In this document: piece after piece, positions 55,501 to 62,553 of the stretch
How the letters are laid out: each line of letters opens with the position of its first letter
Position numbering within the stretch: position 1 is the stretch's first letter
DNA from: Mayamaea pseudoterrestris
Taxonomy: Eukaryota; Bacillariophyta; Bacillariophyceae; Sellaphorales; Sellaphoraceae
Length of the DNA stretch: 64,000 nucleotides
Direction of reading: 5' to 3'
Assembly (NCBI GenBank): GCA_027923505.1
Contig: BROI01000001.1
Location: 776,501-840,500, forward strand
Translations under genes and position numbers: made by a program
Notes under the pieces: model-generated
The model's database searches: none
What the model was told of the DNA's origin: nothing
The model's input: only the letters and a program-made list of their open reading frames with translations

Positions 55501-56303
55501 TTGACTTGTCGACAAGCATACAACAGTCTCAGCGTCAGTTTGTTCTGCAAATAGGCGTGAGTCCTGCTTACTTTGATCAGCGCGTTCCTCCGGCGTTAAA
55601 GAATGGAACACCGGTTCGATTCTACTCACTCTTGTTTGAAGTTGGCGTGGATATTCGCCAGTGGGGCGCCAACGCCGTTGGCTCGAGTAGCAAAAATCAA
55701 GCTGACGGTGAAAAGGTAGCTCCGGTGGGTCTTATTGATGACGAAGACGATGATGTTGGAGTCATGGACGAGGACGAGCTGGTGCAATTGAACTATGAGG
55801 CATTGCAAAAGCTAAACGCCTACGCCTACTGGCTATCGCCTGCAAACTCGACTGTCAGTCAACAACGGACGCACCCGTTGGTAGAAACGCTCCACCAGCA
55901 TGTTGTGAACTCTGCTGGCAAGATCAACCACGATATTTTGGACGAGGCAGCCCAGCTGGCGCAGCAGCTGGGAGGCGGCGGCGTTGTCTTTTGCAAGTCG
56001 GGAAAGGATCGAACAGCCATGCATGTCACTTACAAGCAGGCCCAGTTTCTCAATCGCTTCCGCGAGCGACGACCAAGTCCAGATCCCAATGCGGTTGCCT
56101 TTGTCGATACAACACTGGAGGATGCCTCCTTGATTCGCATTTGCGGAACTCGTTTGCCAATTTGCGAAAAGAATGTTGGACAAGCCAAGTATGCTTTCAA
56201 CGCGTTACAAGTCAAGTTCATGCCGGATGCTCTCAAGCCGCCCATGAATACTCTAGCTGGGTTCTTGAAGGGTGGCAAGGTGTTTGGTGGCATTGAGAGT
56301 TAA
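52563..56303 (+). CDS. Inositol polyphosphate 4-phosphatase-like phosphatase
   Basis: Predicted PI(3,4)P2 4-phosphatase of the INPP4 type, 1246 aa, single exon. First true ATG is at 52563 (MSVSNTYTNS); the codon at 52551 is TTG. The C-terminal catalytic region contains FCKSGKDRTAMHVT (Cys1144), the CX5R motif with the KxxKDRT character of INPP4, then NVGQAKYAFNALQ and a LKPPM-type end typical of the family. INPP4 proteins usually have an N-terminal C2 domain; residues about 140-260 here have beta-rich sequence (VTLSLFIRSGVLG) that could be one, but I cannot confirm it. Several Gln/Ser/Asn-rich linkers (SSQQQQLPP) explain the extra length. Acts in phosphoinositide signalling at membranes by family inference. 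Confidence 0.87.
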   Translation: MSVSNTYTNSLAQQSYQPNRWLLFVSTNASCRGGVEAILQSKGRTSSQQQQLPPISNLSISETQIAANDAAATFNNGSSSSSNPFSFLSEPESAPSACAAISSKKPSFKSSSSGKLNVGRLLQSVATQTSASFERGLHSLAKTATKSYSGGVGVFDMLYISSSGTEASTERRANVEGNNAAAVTTRFTLPVIVSGREPQVTLSLFIRSGVLGASSSKPILLATCVVTIPKAAGAPSLPCFQTLLWQPASHVAANLLPPSSVLHVCLMPDNKFPTLCGPGWSLADPTPQAVAMAGSLYNVPLDQSYAYSLPQSSMTAAVPTSPQTLETFLVATERAIESSVVLPIASAFAKLAAQASTNSLKAAQLATERMKYDVVDANVTTDYVHVECHVQYLQLHNHHNATSMNMQQHQQKPPLVSCSWQRPDSIFEVELLAPCTVSTVATNVRTAAGVKFFPRPVHDVNSILPSLRPLLQKYQLGFLLGSLKLSVQVPSDLSQSQQVAPANGAAASGNPFEAIAATGTPLTNVATEPWSLWEGMVPLEPLVQQATGNNQALSIPLYGRDGSPTGCALVVHMSVMRQRGNGIGAANAAATGLQHGLVSLTGLPPLVPLMLDDDGIAIAPDPLQQPQTQQQRLMQLSTMGKFLTSSYMTTHVRAVRTADVQLLQQRCQLFTSAVTEAAAAVATISVASNNQQHINVPSHQDRRPRPFRPSSSRVDLSLAGIPFNVHTVSWSLQVMDSDSNNQLQQPPQGESFFNTTCGAPADHARGFGNIIPAVATTKSVRQMANELDGGDFIVSPVGPVTGGLRRLETKRREIAEIVNKLQSDLITSVAAYFVAARQNKSQQQPPVTHIPPRCNMQQLHDLRRKLIDSVQALHHVTWICAVRRAAVFSQALGIATTSYLASLSEPSQCHSSWPEFWVKHGYLVSFEGLLSAAGKELGMIEDASVAIDMLRMVQVVLVRDDRGSNTSRVPIPGSPYLSWLDLSTSIQQSQRQFVLQIGVSPAYFDQRVPPALKNGTPVRFYSLLFEVGVDIRQWGANAVGSSSKNQADGEKVAPVGLIDDEDDDVGVMDEDELVQLNYEALQKLNAYAYWLSPANSTVSQQRTHPLVETLHQHVVNSAGKINHDILDEAAQLAQQLGGGGVVFCKSGKDRTAMHVTYKQAQFLNRFRERRPSPDPNAVAFVDTTLEDASLIRICGTRLPICEKNVGQAKYAFNALQVKFMPDALKPPMNTLAGFLKGGKVFGGIES

Positions 56304-56481
56304 AAATATATACAAGACCGATTAGTACTAGAGTACCTTTCATGCAAAAGTACGTCTACAAGTATGAGAAGTGAAGGCTTTCAACAGAAGCAGAATCATG
56401 ACATTTACAGTTGTCATGCGAACGAAAGGGCATCTTAAAAGCGTTATATGTACGTGTAATACAACTTATGCGTCCATACAA

Positions 56482-56970
56482 TCATTTTGACATTTTTGCA
56501 GAAACATCATTGTCCAAGCTCTTGTGCTCGATTGCCAAATTAGTAAATACTTCTTCCAACGTCTTGTTGACCAAATTGCTAGGAGGCCTGGCTGCCCGAA
56601 TCTCCCCTGGTCGATCGACATATTCAATGACAGCCATATCAGCCTTATCTCCTCGTCGAGGCATGGCGAGCTTCATAATGCGCGTGTATCCGCCCGTACG
56701 ATGCTCGTACCTTGGACCAAGCACTTCCATCAACTTTGTCTGCGCCGTCGGCGTTCGGACAATTTGGTTCGCTTGACGCCTCGCATGCAGTTTATCAGGT
56801 CCTTTGGCTGTCGTAATCAACTTCTCAGCGAGTGACTGAACCTCCTTGGCCTTGGGGAGGGTTGTGACGACTCGCTCATGCTCAATCAAGGATGTCGCGA
56901 GATTGCGAAGCATGGCCCATTTGTGCGTCGGTGTCCGACCAAGCTTGCGAAATGCAATTCTCTTCTTCAT
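56482..56970 (-). CDS. Ribosomal protein bL17, organellar
   Basis: 162 aa, single exon. Opens KKRIAFRKLGRTPTHKWAMLRNLATSL, the signature of bacterial-type L17 (here written in part), with EHERVVTTLPKAKE and GGYTRIMKL following. There is no extra N-terminal presequence, as in mitochondrial L17 of many eukaryotes where the N-terminal domain itself suffices for import. Mitochondrial location is likely; a plastid form would need a bipartite presequence, which is absent. C-terminal extension of about 40 residues. Confidence 0.92.
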   Translation of the reverse strand: MKKRIAFRKLGRTPTHKWAMLRNLATSLIEHERVVTTLPKAKEVQSLAEKLITTAKGPDKLHARRQANQIVRTPTAQTKLMEVLGPRYEHRTGGYTRIMKLAMPRRGDKADMAVIEYVDRPGEIRAARPPSNLVNKTLEEVFTNLAIEHKSLDNDVSAKMSK

Positions 56971-57329
56971 TGCGATCTAGTACAATTTACTATATAGTAA
57001 GCAGGAGCTGGAGATGGGTGACAGAGGAGTTAGACAAGCTATACAACAAGCTGCCAAGGCTCGACTCTTTGGTGAAACGAGCGGTGGTCACATTCGATTA
57101 AAGGTCTTACCGGTATTCCGCGGTCTGACTCGTCCGATTAATTGCGATCATGAAAATGACTCATGGATTGGGTCAATCGATGACTCTCGGGAAGCTTTTC
57201 AGTCGTTTAAATGCTTCGTCGGTCTAACTGTAAATAAAAGACAAATCGATGAGGAACTTGACTCTTCGTCGTGATCCCCTCATTGACTGCGTTGAAAGTT
57301 CACAGAGTATATCTCGTTGTTCTTTTAAA
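56971..57329. promoter_or_regulatory. Upstream region of bL17 gene
   Basis: TACCGGTA at 57108-57115, about 140 bp upstream of the bL17 start. A plus-strand 86-codon ORF (57014-57274, MGDRGVRQAI) has no recognised domain; it may be incidental or the damaged front of the following pseudogene. Confidence 0.4.
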
Positions 57330-58440
57330 AGGTAGAAGACGTAACATGGCGAAATGGAGCGAAAATTACAATCTGCCTGCGATGGAAGAATGAAAAAGGC
57401 AACGTCGGAGACTCGAGCTTGTTGAAGATTTCTTCAACCTTCAACCAGAGTGCGTCGAAAACGATCAGCCTTTACAGCAGCCACCGATCATGCAGCCCAT
57501 TCCAGAAAATACTGACCGGGACTTGGAGGACGATGAACTGGAAGCACTTCATTCGTCTGCTCGCGCCGTTTCAAGCAACAATTGCAACCACGGCACGACT
57601 CTTGACGATCAATTGCGAGCATTAATGAAGCAACATGGAATACAGTCTGTCGAAACTTCCTTTCACAACGTCAAGCAAGAAATGGCGAAATAAAGAAGAC
57701 GACTCGCTCGACTTCAGCAACGACATTCCGCCAACGACATTCGCTCAGATCCAGTTCACTGCCGCTGCAATACGAGCGCGTCCACCAACGCCATTAACGT
57801 TCACTACCTCGTCGACCCCTTTGTGACATTTGTGGATTTACAGACTCTATTTTCGCATAAGGAAGCCATTGACATTGTCAACATTTTGAACGAGACTCTT
57901 TACTCGGTTTGACTCCATCATGGACGAGTACAGTCTCAAGAAGGTCAGACGATTGGAGACTGCTACATGGTGACTGATATAACACATCGATCGAATGATG
58001 AGCGCTCGTGCGGTGCAGTGCGTCAGTTTGCCTTGGACTTGAACGCGGCCATGGACGAGTACGATGAAGAGCAACCCGACGAGCCATTACATCTTCGAAT
58101 AGGCATCAATCGCGGTCCGGTGGTTGCCGGTATCGTCGGCAAAACAAGATTTCTATATGATCTTTGGGGTGATGCTGTAAATGTTGCTACCGGTAGTCGC
58201 ATGGAGTCGAGCGGGTTAAAGGGACGCGTTCAAGTTAGCCAAGCGGTTTTATACCAAACGTGCCACGAATTTGATTATGAATCGAGAGGAAAATTTGCAA
58301 AAAAGGGCTTGGCATGATGGAAACATATCTCTTAAAGGGTGCAAAGGCCGCAAATCTGCTCGATCACAAAAATTTGTTCATTCAAAACTCATTGTCAATA
58401 ATCACAGTAGAAACATTATAAAGCGCTTGGCAAAAGTCGG
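57330..58440 (+). pseudogene. Decayed class III adenylate/guanylate cyclase
   Basis: Clear cyclase catalytic-domain remnants in different frames. Around 57824-57920 there is a strand like VTFVDLQTLFSHKEAIDIVNILN, next FDSIMDEYSLKK, then IGDCYMVTD; 57967-58317 reads RIGINRGPVVAGIVG, LYDLWGDAVNVATGSRME and RGKFAKKG; then METYLLKGAK in another frame. Upstream, 57400-57690 holds a coding-like acidic segment (NTDRDLEDDELEALHSSAR), as expected for the linker before the domain. At least three frameshifts, near 57908, 57948 and 58314, and a stop after the linker separate the parts. No transmembrane or receptor portion remains in recognisable form. A mis-assembled or intron-containing gene is less likely because the breaks lie inside conserved motifs. 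Confidence 0.75.
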
Positions 58441-58749
58441 CGAGAGCGAGAGCTGGAAAATGTAATGTCGATCAACCGCTCCTAGCCCACTGATGAACTA
58501 AAACCAAGCTCAGCGACGTTCACAAACAGTTCGACTGCGTTCGGGACGGATTTAGCCTCGCGCAAGTTGCCGCCACGAAGTCGAAGCTCTTATGCGTAGT
58601 CTTGCAAGCCTTAAAATGGTGAATAGAACACGCTTCACAAAAATATTCTTTGTCGTTACAAACGTTTATAACACATTGCTATAGTAAGCCTTATCTTGTG
58701 ACCCTCTCCGAAATTTCAAGAGGAGCGAGCATTAGACTCATTCATACTA
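58441..58749. other. Convergent 3' flank of pseudogene and calpain gene
   Basis: No gene, repeat or regulatory site recognised. Confidence 0.5.
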
Positions 58750-60573
58750 TCAGTCTTCCAAAAACTCCGTCATGTTGGAAGCGCTCAAGTACATAGTCTT
58801 GAATATTTTGAAAAATTCTTGCTTGGTAACCCAAAATATGCCATCGTCCGCGACAACTGGATTAATCGCCTTTTTGATTTGAGGATAGCGCTTCCAGCCT
58901 GGACCATCGTCGTCAAACATCCCATCCTCAATCTCTCCCTTTCCCCAAGGATTGCGAACTTTGATGAGATCAATGCCAGATCCAGCCACGTTCTTTCGAC
59001 ATTCAATAACCGAGTACGCATGATTGTCAACCATGCCACCTGTGCTGTGCTTGTCGGAAGTCCCTTCCGTGCTCGCGCCCATGATATAATTGACCTTGTC
59101 CCACGCACACAGTTGCGCAAACATTTCATCCTGATTCAAATCCTTGTCTGCGTCGCCACCTCCACCAACACTTGGCCATGCCACCCGCCACATGCTTCCG
59201 TCGCAGTCATGCGGCGAGTTGGCATCGGCCGACCACGTTTTCGTATTTGGGTTGAACTTTGCATGGCATCCGTACTTGCCATTGGCATTGCGCTGAATCA
59301 TGTACTGCTCTCGACAACCGGTCATCATTGCCCACGCATGCGTGCACTGACCACCCGTAATCTTGTCCCAGCCGCCGCAGTGCGCGGCCAGTGCCTTTTC
59401 CAAGTAGCAGACCCATAGCTCGCCATCATCCGATGGTTGCGAGGCTAGTAAGCGACCGCTTCCGTCTGCCATGACGCACAGGCGCTCATCGACTTGTACA
59501 TTTACTTCCTTCCACGTTTTCAAATCCCATAGTGTAACGGTATACATGTTTGGTCCATCCAGTGGTCGCTGACTGAGTTGTGGCGTTTTGCGAAACAGCT
59601 TTTTAATGGCGCCATCAAACTCGGCTAGACTGCTAATTCCGGAAAGCATCCAGCAATTGCCAACGCTACCTTGCTTGATATCGGACGGATCAATGTCGCC
59701 AAACAGTTTCAAGTGCGGCGTGTCGCCGACTCCCATGCCGCGACCCGGCATGATTGGTAAATTCTGTTTCGAATGCAACTTGGTACGAACATGTGACATG
59801 TGATCCGTGTACTTGTCGCGAAACTTGGCTGGAAGTTCATTGTTGCCAAAGGGAGGAAGGCGCTGATACTTGTGCAGCAAGACTGTCATCCATCCACTGG
59901 AACTGACGCCCTGAGGAACGTATCCGTCGGTGCCGTCGCGATGAATGAGCGTGTATTGCTGCTGGTTGACTGGCCATTCTAGGCAACTCGTTTGGTAAGT
60001 GAGTGCAACATATTTTTCTGGTTGACTCTTAAAGGTTTGAATTCCTCTTTGTATGGATTCGCCCTTGACAAGCTGCTGCTGTCCAATGGATGAGTATTGT
60101 GCCGATCCAGCAAATTTTTGTTCGACAAGTTTCCATCGCGAAGAATCAGCCTTGCTGAACTGATTATTGTTGCTGCTGGAGGCAGAGTGTTTGCTGGGAG
60201 ACGGCTTGACATTTGCCTTGCTACTGCTGTTTCTTATGTTATTATTTGATTTGTTAGCCATTGGTTTGCTGCTCGATTTGTTGCTGTTGGACAGCTTTTG
60301 CTTCGAAGCAACTGTTTTAGGAGATTGTCGCTGCTGATGCTTTTTCATTTGACTGAGTGGAGGCGGCTTCGGCCGCTTATTGTTAGTCCTGCCATCTCTT
60401 CCTACATACTGCTTGGATGGAGAGACAGGAGAAGATGTCACTTGCGTCCTCGTGATGATTCTGGTTGTCTTGCCGCCGTTCTTGTTGGTCGCTGATGGTT
60501 TTCCGTTTCGAAAGTTCTGCGGCAGCCTATTCGAAGGTCGTGTCTGCGGCTCAGCACTCCGACAGTTTCCCAT
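58750..60573 (-). CDS. Calpain-type cysteine protease with N-terminal MGNC acylation signal
   Basis: 607 aa from the Met at 60573. This start was chosen because it gives MGNCRSAEP, a textbook N-myristoylation (Gly2) plus palmitoylation (Cys4) signal; 30 further in-frame upstream codons look unrelated. Residues about 10-160 are a disordered Ser/Lys/Asn-rich region. The C2-family peptidase core follows, with all three catalytic residues: Cys307 in GSVGNCWMLSGISSLAE, His518 in GGMVDNHAYSV, Asn541 in VRNPWGKGE. DIDPSDIKQGSVGNCW is the standard calpain entry to the active site. No EF-hand domain. Likely a membrane-tethered, Ca2+-regulated processing protease. The core is intact with no insertion. 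Confidence 0.9.
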   Translation of the reverse strand: MGNCRSAEPQTRPSNRLPQNFRNGKPSATNKNGGKTTRIITRTQVTSSPVSPSKQYVGRDGRTNNKRPKPPPLSQMKKHQQRQSPKTVASKQKLSNSNKSSSKPMANKSNNNIRNSSSKANVKPSPSKHSASSSNNNQFSKADSSRWKLVEQKFAGSAQYSSIGQQQLVKGESIQRGIQTFKSQPEKYVALTYQTSCLEWPVNQQQYTLIHRDGTDGYVPQGVSSSGWMTVLLHKYQRLPPFGNNELPAKFRDKYTDHMSHVRTKLHSKQNLPIMPGRGMGVGDTPHLKLFGDIDPSDIKQGSVGNCWMLSGISSLAEFDGAIKKLFRKTPQLSQRPLDGPNMYTVTLWDLKTWKEVNVQVDERLCVMADGSGRLLASQPSDDGELWVCYLEKALAAHCGGWDKITGGQCTHAWAMMTGCREQYMIQRNANGKYGCHAKFNPNTKTWSADANSPHDCDGSMWRVAWPSVGGGGDADKDLNQDEMFAQLCAWDKVNYIMGASTEGTSDKHSTGGMVDNHAYSVIECRKNVAGSGIDLIKVRNPWGKGEIEDGMFDDDGPGWKRYPQIKKAINPVVADDGIFWVTKQEFFKIFKTMYLSASNMTEFLED

Positions 60574-60798
60574 TGCATCAAAATAGCGCTGAATTGCGTC
60601 TCCTAGCACACTAGTTGCTTCGAGTGTATTGCTGGTGCAGATTATCCGATGCAGAATACACAAGGGTCATTCATGGTCAACACGAAGCAAGACCGAAATG
60701 CGCACGATTCGGGCTGACGAACAAGTGACATAAACGTAACCGAAACGTCCTTCTGTCTTTTCATTGCTGCTGAACTGACACGATCTTGTCGTTCCACC
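60574..60798. promoter_or_regulatory. Divergent region calpain / glutamine-synthetase-like
   Basis: About 225 bp between two divergent starts. No specific element recognised. Confidence 0.4.
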
Positions 60799-62226
60799 AT
60801 GAAGATGGTCAAAAATGCCCTGTTACTTGGATCCTCGCACTTTCTCGCAACTATTACTACCCCCATGTCCGAAACAACCAAGGACAATAGAATCAATAAG
60901 AACAAAGAAGCTCTTGACAGCAGCAGCAGCAACTACTCAATTGCTATCATTCGAACGCTTCGATCTGCCGGCGTCAAGTTTCTTCGGTACTCGGCCACGG
61001 ATCTTTGCGGCAATGCTCGCTGCAAAGTAGTTCCTCTTGTCTATTTACACAAGAACCACATTTCCGTATCAAATGGGGTTTCCTTTGCATCGGCTTGCTT
61101 TGGAGGCTTACCTTCCTATGCGGATTGCATCATACCAGAAACTGGCTTGACGGCAGCTAGTGGCAGCGTCAGGCTGGAACCGGCCATGGAAACGTTACGG
61201 ATCCTTCCCTATGCGCGTCAATCGGCTCTGGTCATTTGTAACCTTGTCGATACTGCAACCGGACAACGCAGTGAGTATTGTTCTCGAAGCGTCTTGCAAA
61301 AATTGTTGCAAATATGCAAGGAGATACACAATATTGGATTTAACATTGGAGCTGAGCTTGAATTTACCTTGTACAATCTTGCCGGCGAACCAGTCGATGG
61401 ATGTCACTACGGCGCGAGCACTACATTGAATCAACAGCAATCATTCATTTCTGATGTTTACGAACAGCTAGCCGTGCAGCAGGACGTTGACATTGAGCTG
61501 CTCCATTCCGAGTCGGCGCCAGGCCAATTGGAGCTTGTATTGAGGCACCAGGACGATGCGGTTCGTCTCGCGGATTACGCATTTCTGGCCAAGGAAACGA
61601 TTATAGCGGTAGCGCATCAGCATCAGTTAAAAGCAATCTTTTTGCCAAAGACGGACGCGAATCAAGCTGGAAATGGATTGCACTTGCATATTTCCATGTA
61701 TAGCACGGAACCTGGTAGATTTATATCACAGGATACTAGAAGCTCCTTTTTGAAAGGCATTTTGCAGCAGTTGGACTCCTTGCTAGCCTTGACATTGCCG
61801 TCGATGAATTCTTTTGCTCGCGTCGGCCCCGGTTGCTGGACTGGTCACGACGCCTCTTGGGGCATGGATGACAAGGAGGCAGCGATTCGTGTCTTGTCAC
61901 ATGACTTTGAGCACTTTGAGTACAAGCTTTGTGACGCCAAGGCCAATCTCTACCTTGCATTGGCGGGAATACTCTGGGCTGGTATGGTTGGAATTAATTA
62001 TCGCTTGAAACTTCGGCCATCCCGCCAAGATACAAATCTTGAAGCGGTGGCGCAGCTTCCCACGAGTCTTTTGCAGAGCCTGAACTTTTTGAAAGATTAT
62101 GACTTGCTTTCACATGAAATGTCGCCGGCGTTGCTCAAAGCGTACATTGCCTTGAAGCGGGCCGAAGCAAAGCACGACGAAAAGTTGACGATGAGCGACC
62201 AATTGAATCTGGCTCTTACTGAATAA
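60799..62226 (+). CDS. Glutamine synthetase-type (GSI/FluG-like) ligase
   Basis: 475 aa, single exon. It has the GS beta-grasp and catalytic domains: LRYSATDLCGNARCK (N-terminal strand), GAELEFTLY, SESAPGQLELVL, DANQAGNGLHLHISMY (His/ATP region), SFARVGPGCW, WGMDDKEAAIRV and YKLCDAKANLYLALAGILWAGMVGI (Glu/Arg region). The pattern is that of class I/FluG-like enzymes, which include gamma-glutamylpolyamine and methylamide synthetases, rather than the eukaryotic GSII. Cells of this lineage normally have GSII and GSIII as main enzymes, so a side role in amine or glutamine metabolism is likely. The N-terminal 45 residues are Ser/Lys-rich with a short hydrophobic start (NALLLGSSHFLATITT) that might be targeting. 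Confidence 0.82.
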   Translation: MKMVKNALLLGSSHFLATITTPMSETTKDNRINKNKEALDSSSSNYSIAIIRTLRSAGVKFLRYSATDLCGNARCKVVPLVYLHKNHISVSNGVSFASACFGGLPSYADCIIPETGLTAASGSVRLEPAMETLRILPYARQSALVICNLVDTATGQRSEYCSRSVLQKLLQICKEIHNIGFNIGAELEFTLYNLAGEPVDGCHYGASTTLNQQQSFISDVYEQLAVQQDVDIELLHSESAPGQLELVLRHQDDAVRLADYAFLAKETIIAVAHQHQLKAIFLPKTDANQAGNGLHLHISMYSTEPGRFISQDTRSSFLKGILQQLDSLLALTLPSMNSFARVGPGCWTGHDASWGMDDKEAAIRVLSHDFEHFEYKLCDAKANLYLALAGILWAGMVGINYRLKLRPSRQDTNLEAVAQLPTSLLQSLNFLKDYDLLSHEMSPALLKAYIALKRAEAKHDEKLTMSDQLNLALTE

Positions 62227-62553
62227 AAGGCTGGGTAATGACTATTACAAAGGATTCTGGTGATACATACTTGTAGCAACATCCTGGCTGGAGTACAGTA
62301 TAACGACCTGCGACAAGGGAGATTATCTCCCTTGACCTGCGACTGGGCCAACTTTCACATCACACGACTTGAGATGTCGTATGCGACTCGTAGCGCGTTT
62401 GAAAAAGCATTTGCACCACAAAACGCGGGCCAGTGATTCGACCATGGAATTGGATTGCCGGTGCTCAGTAGCTTTCTTCTATTGCGAAAAGACAAAATCA
62501 AAAATTCAGCAAAGTCATCCTAATTGTTAAGCGTATAAAGAATCGTAATCGCC
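62227..62553. other. Intergenic with hairpin between direct repeats
   Basis: 3' flank of the GS-like gene and promoter of the SET gene. At 62314-62334 there is a perfect inverted repeat, CAAGGGAGAT-T-ATCTCCCTTG. It is bounded by two 10-bp direct copies of GACCTGCGAC at 62305-62314 and 62334-62343. No gene in the rest. Confidence 0.6.

Noticed and set aside
57014-57274. 86-codon plus-strand ORF
   Set aside because: No recognised domain and it overlaps the bL17 promoter; mentioned with the pseudogene flank only.
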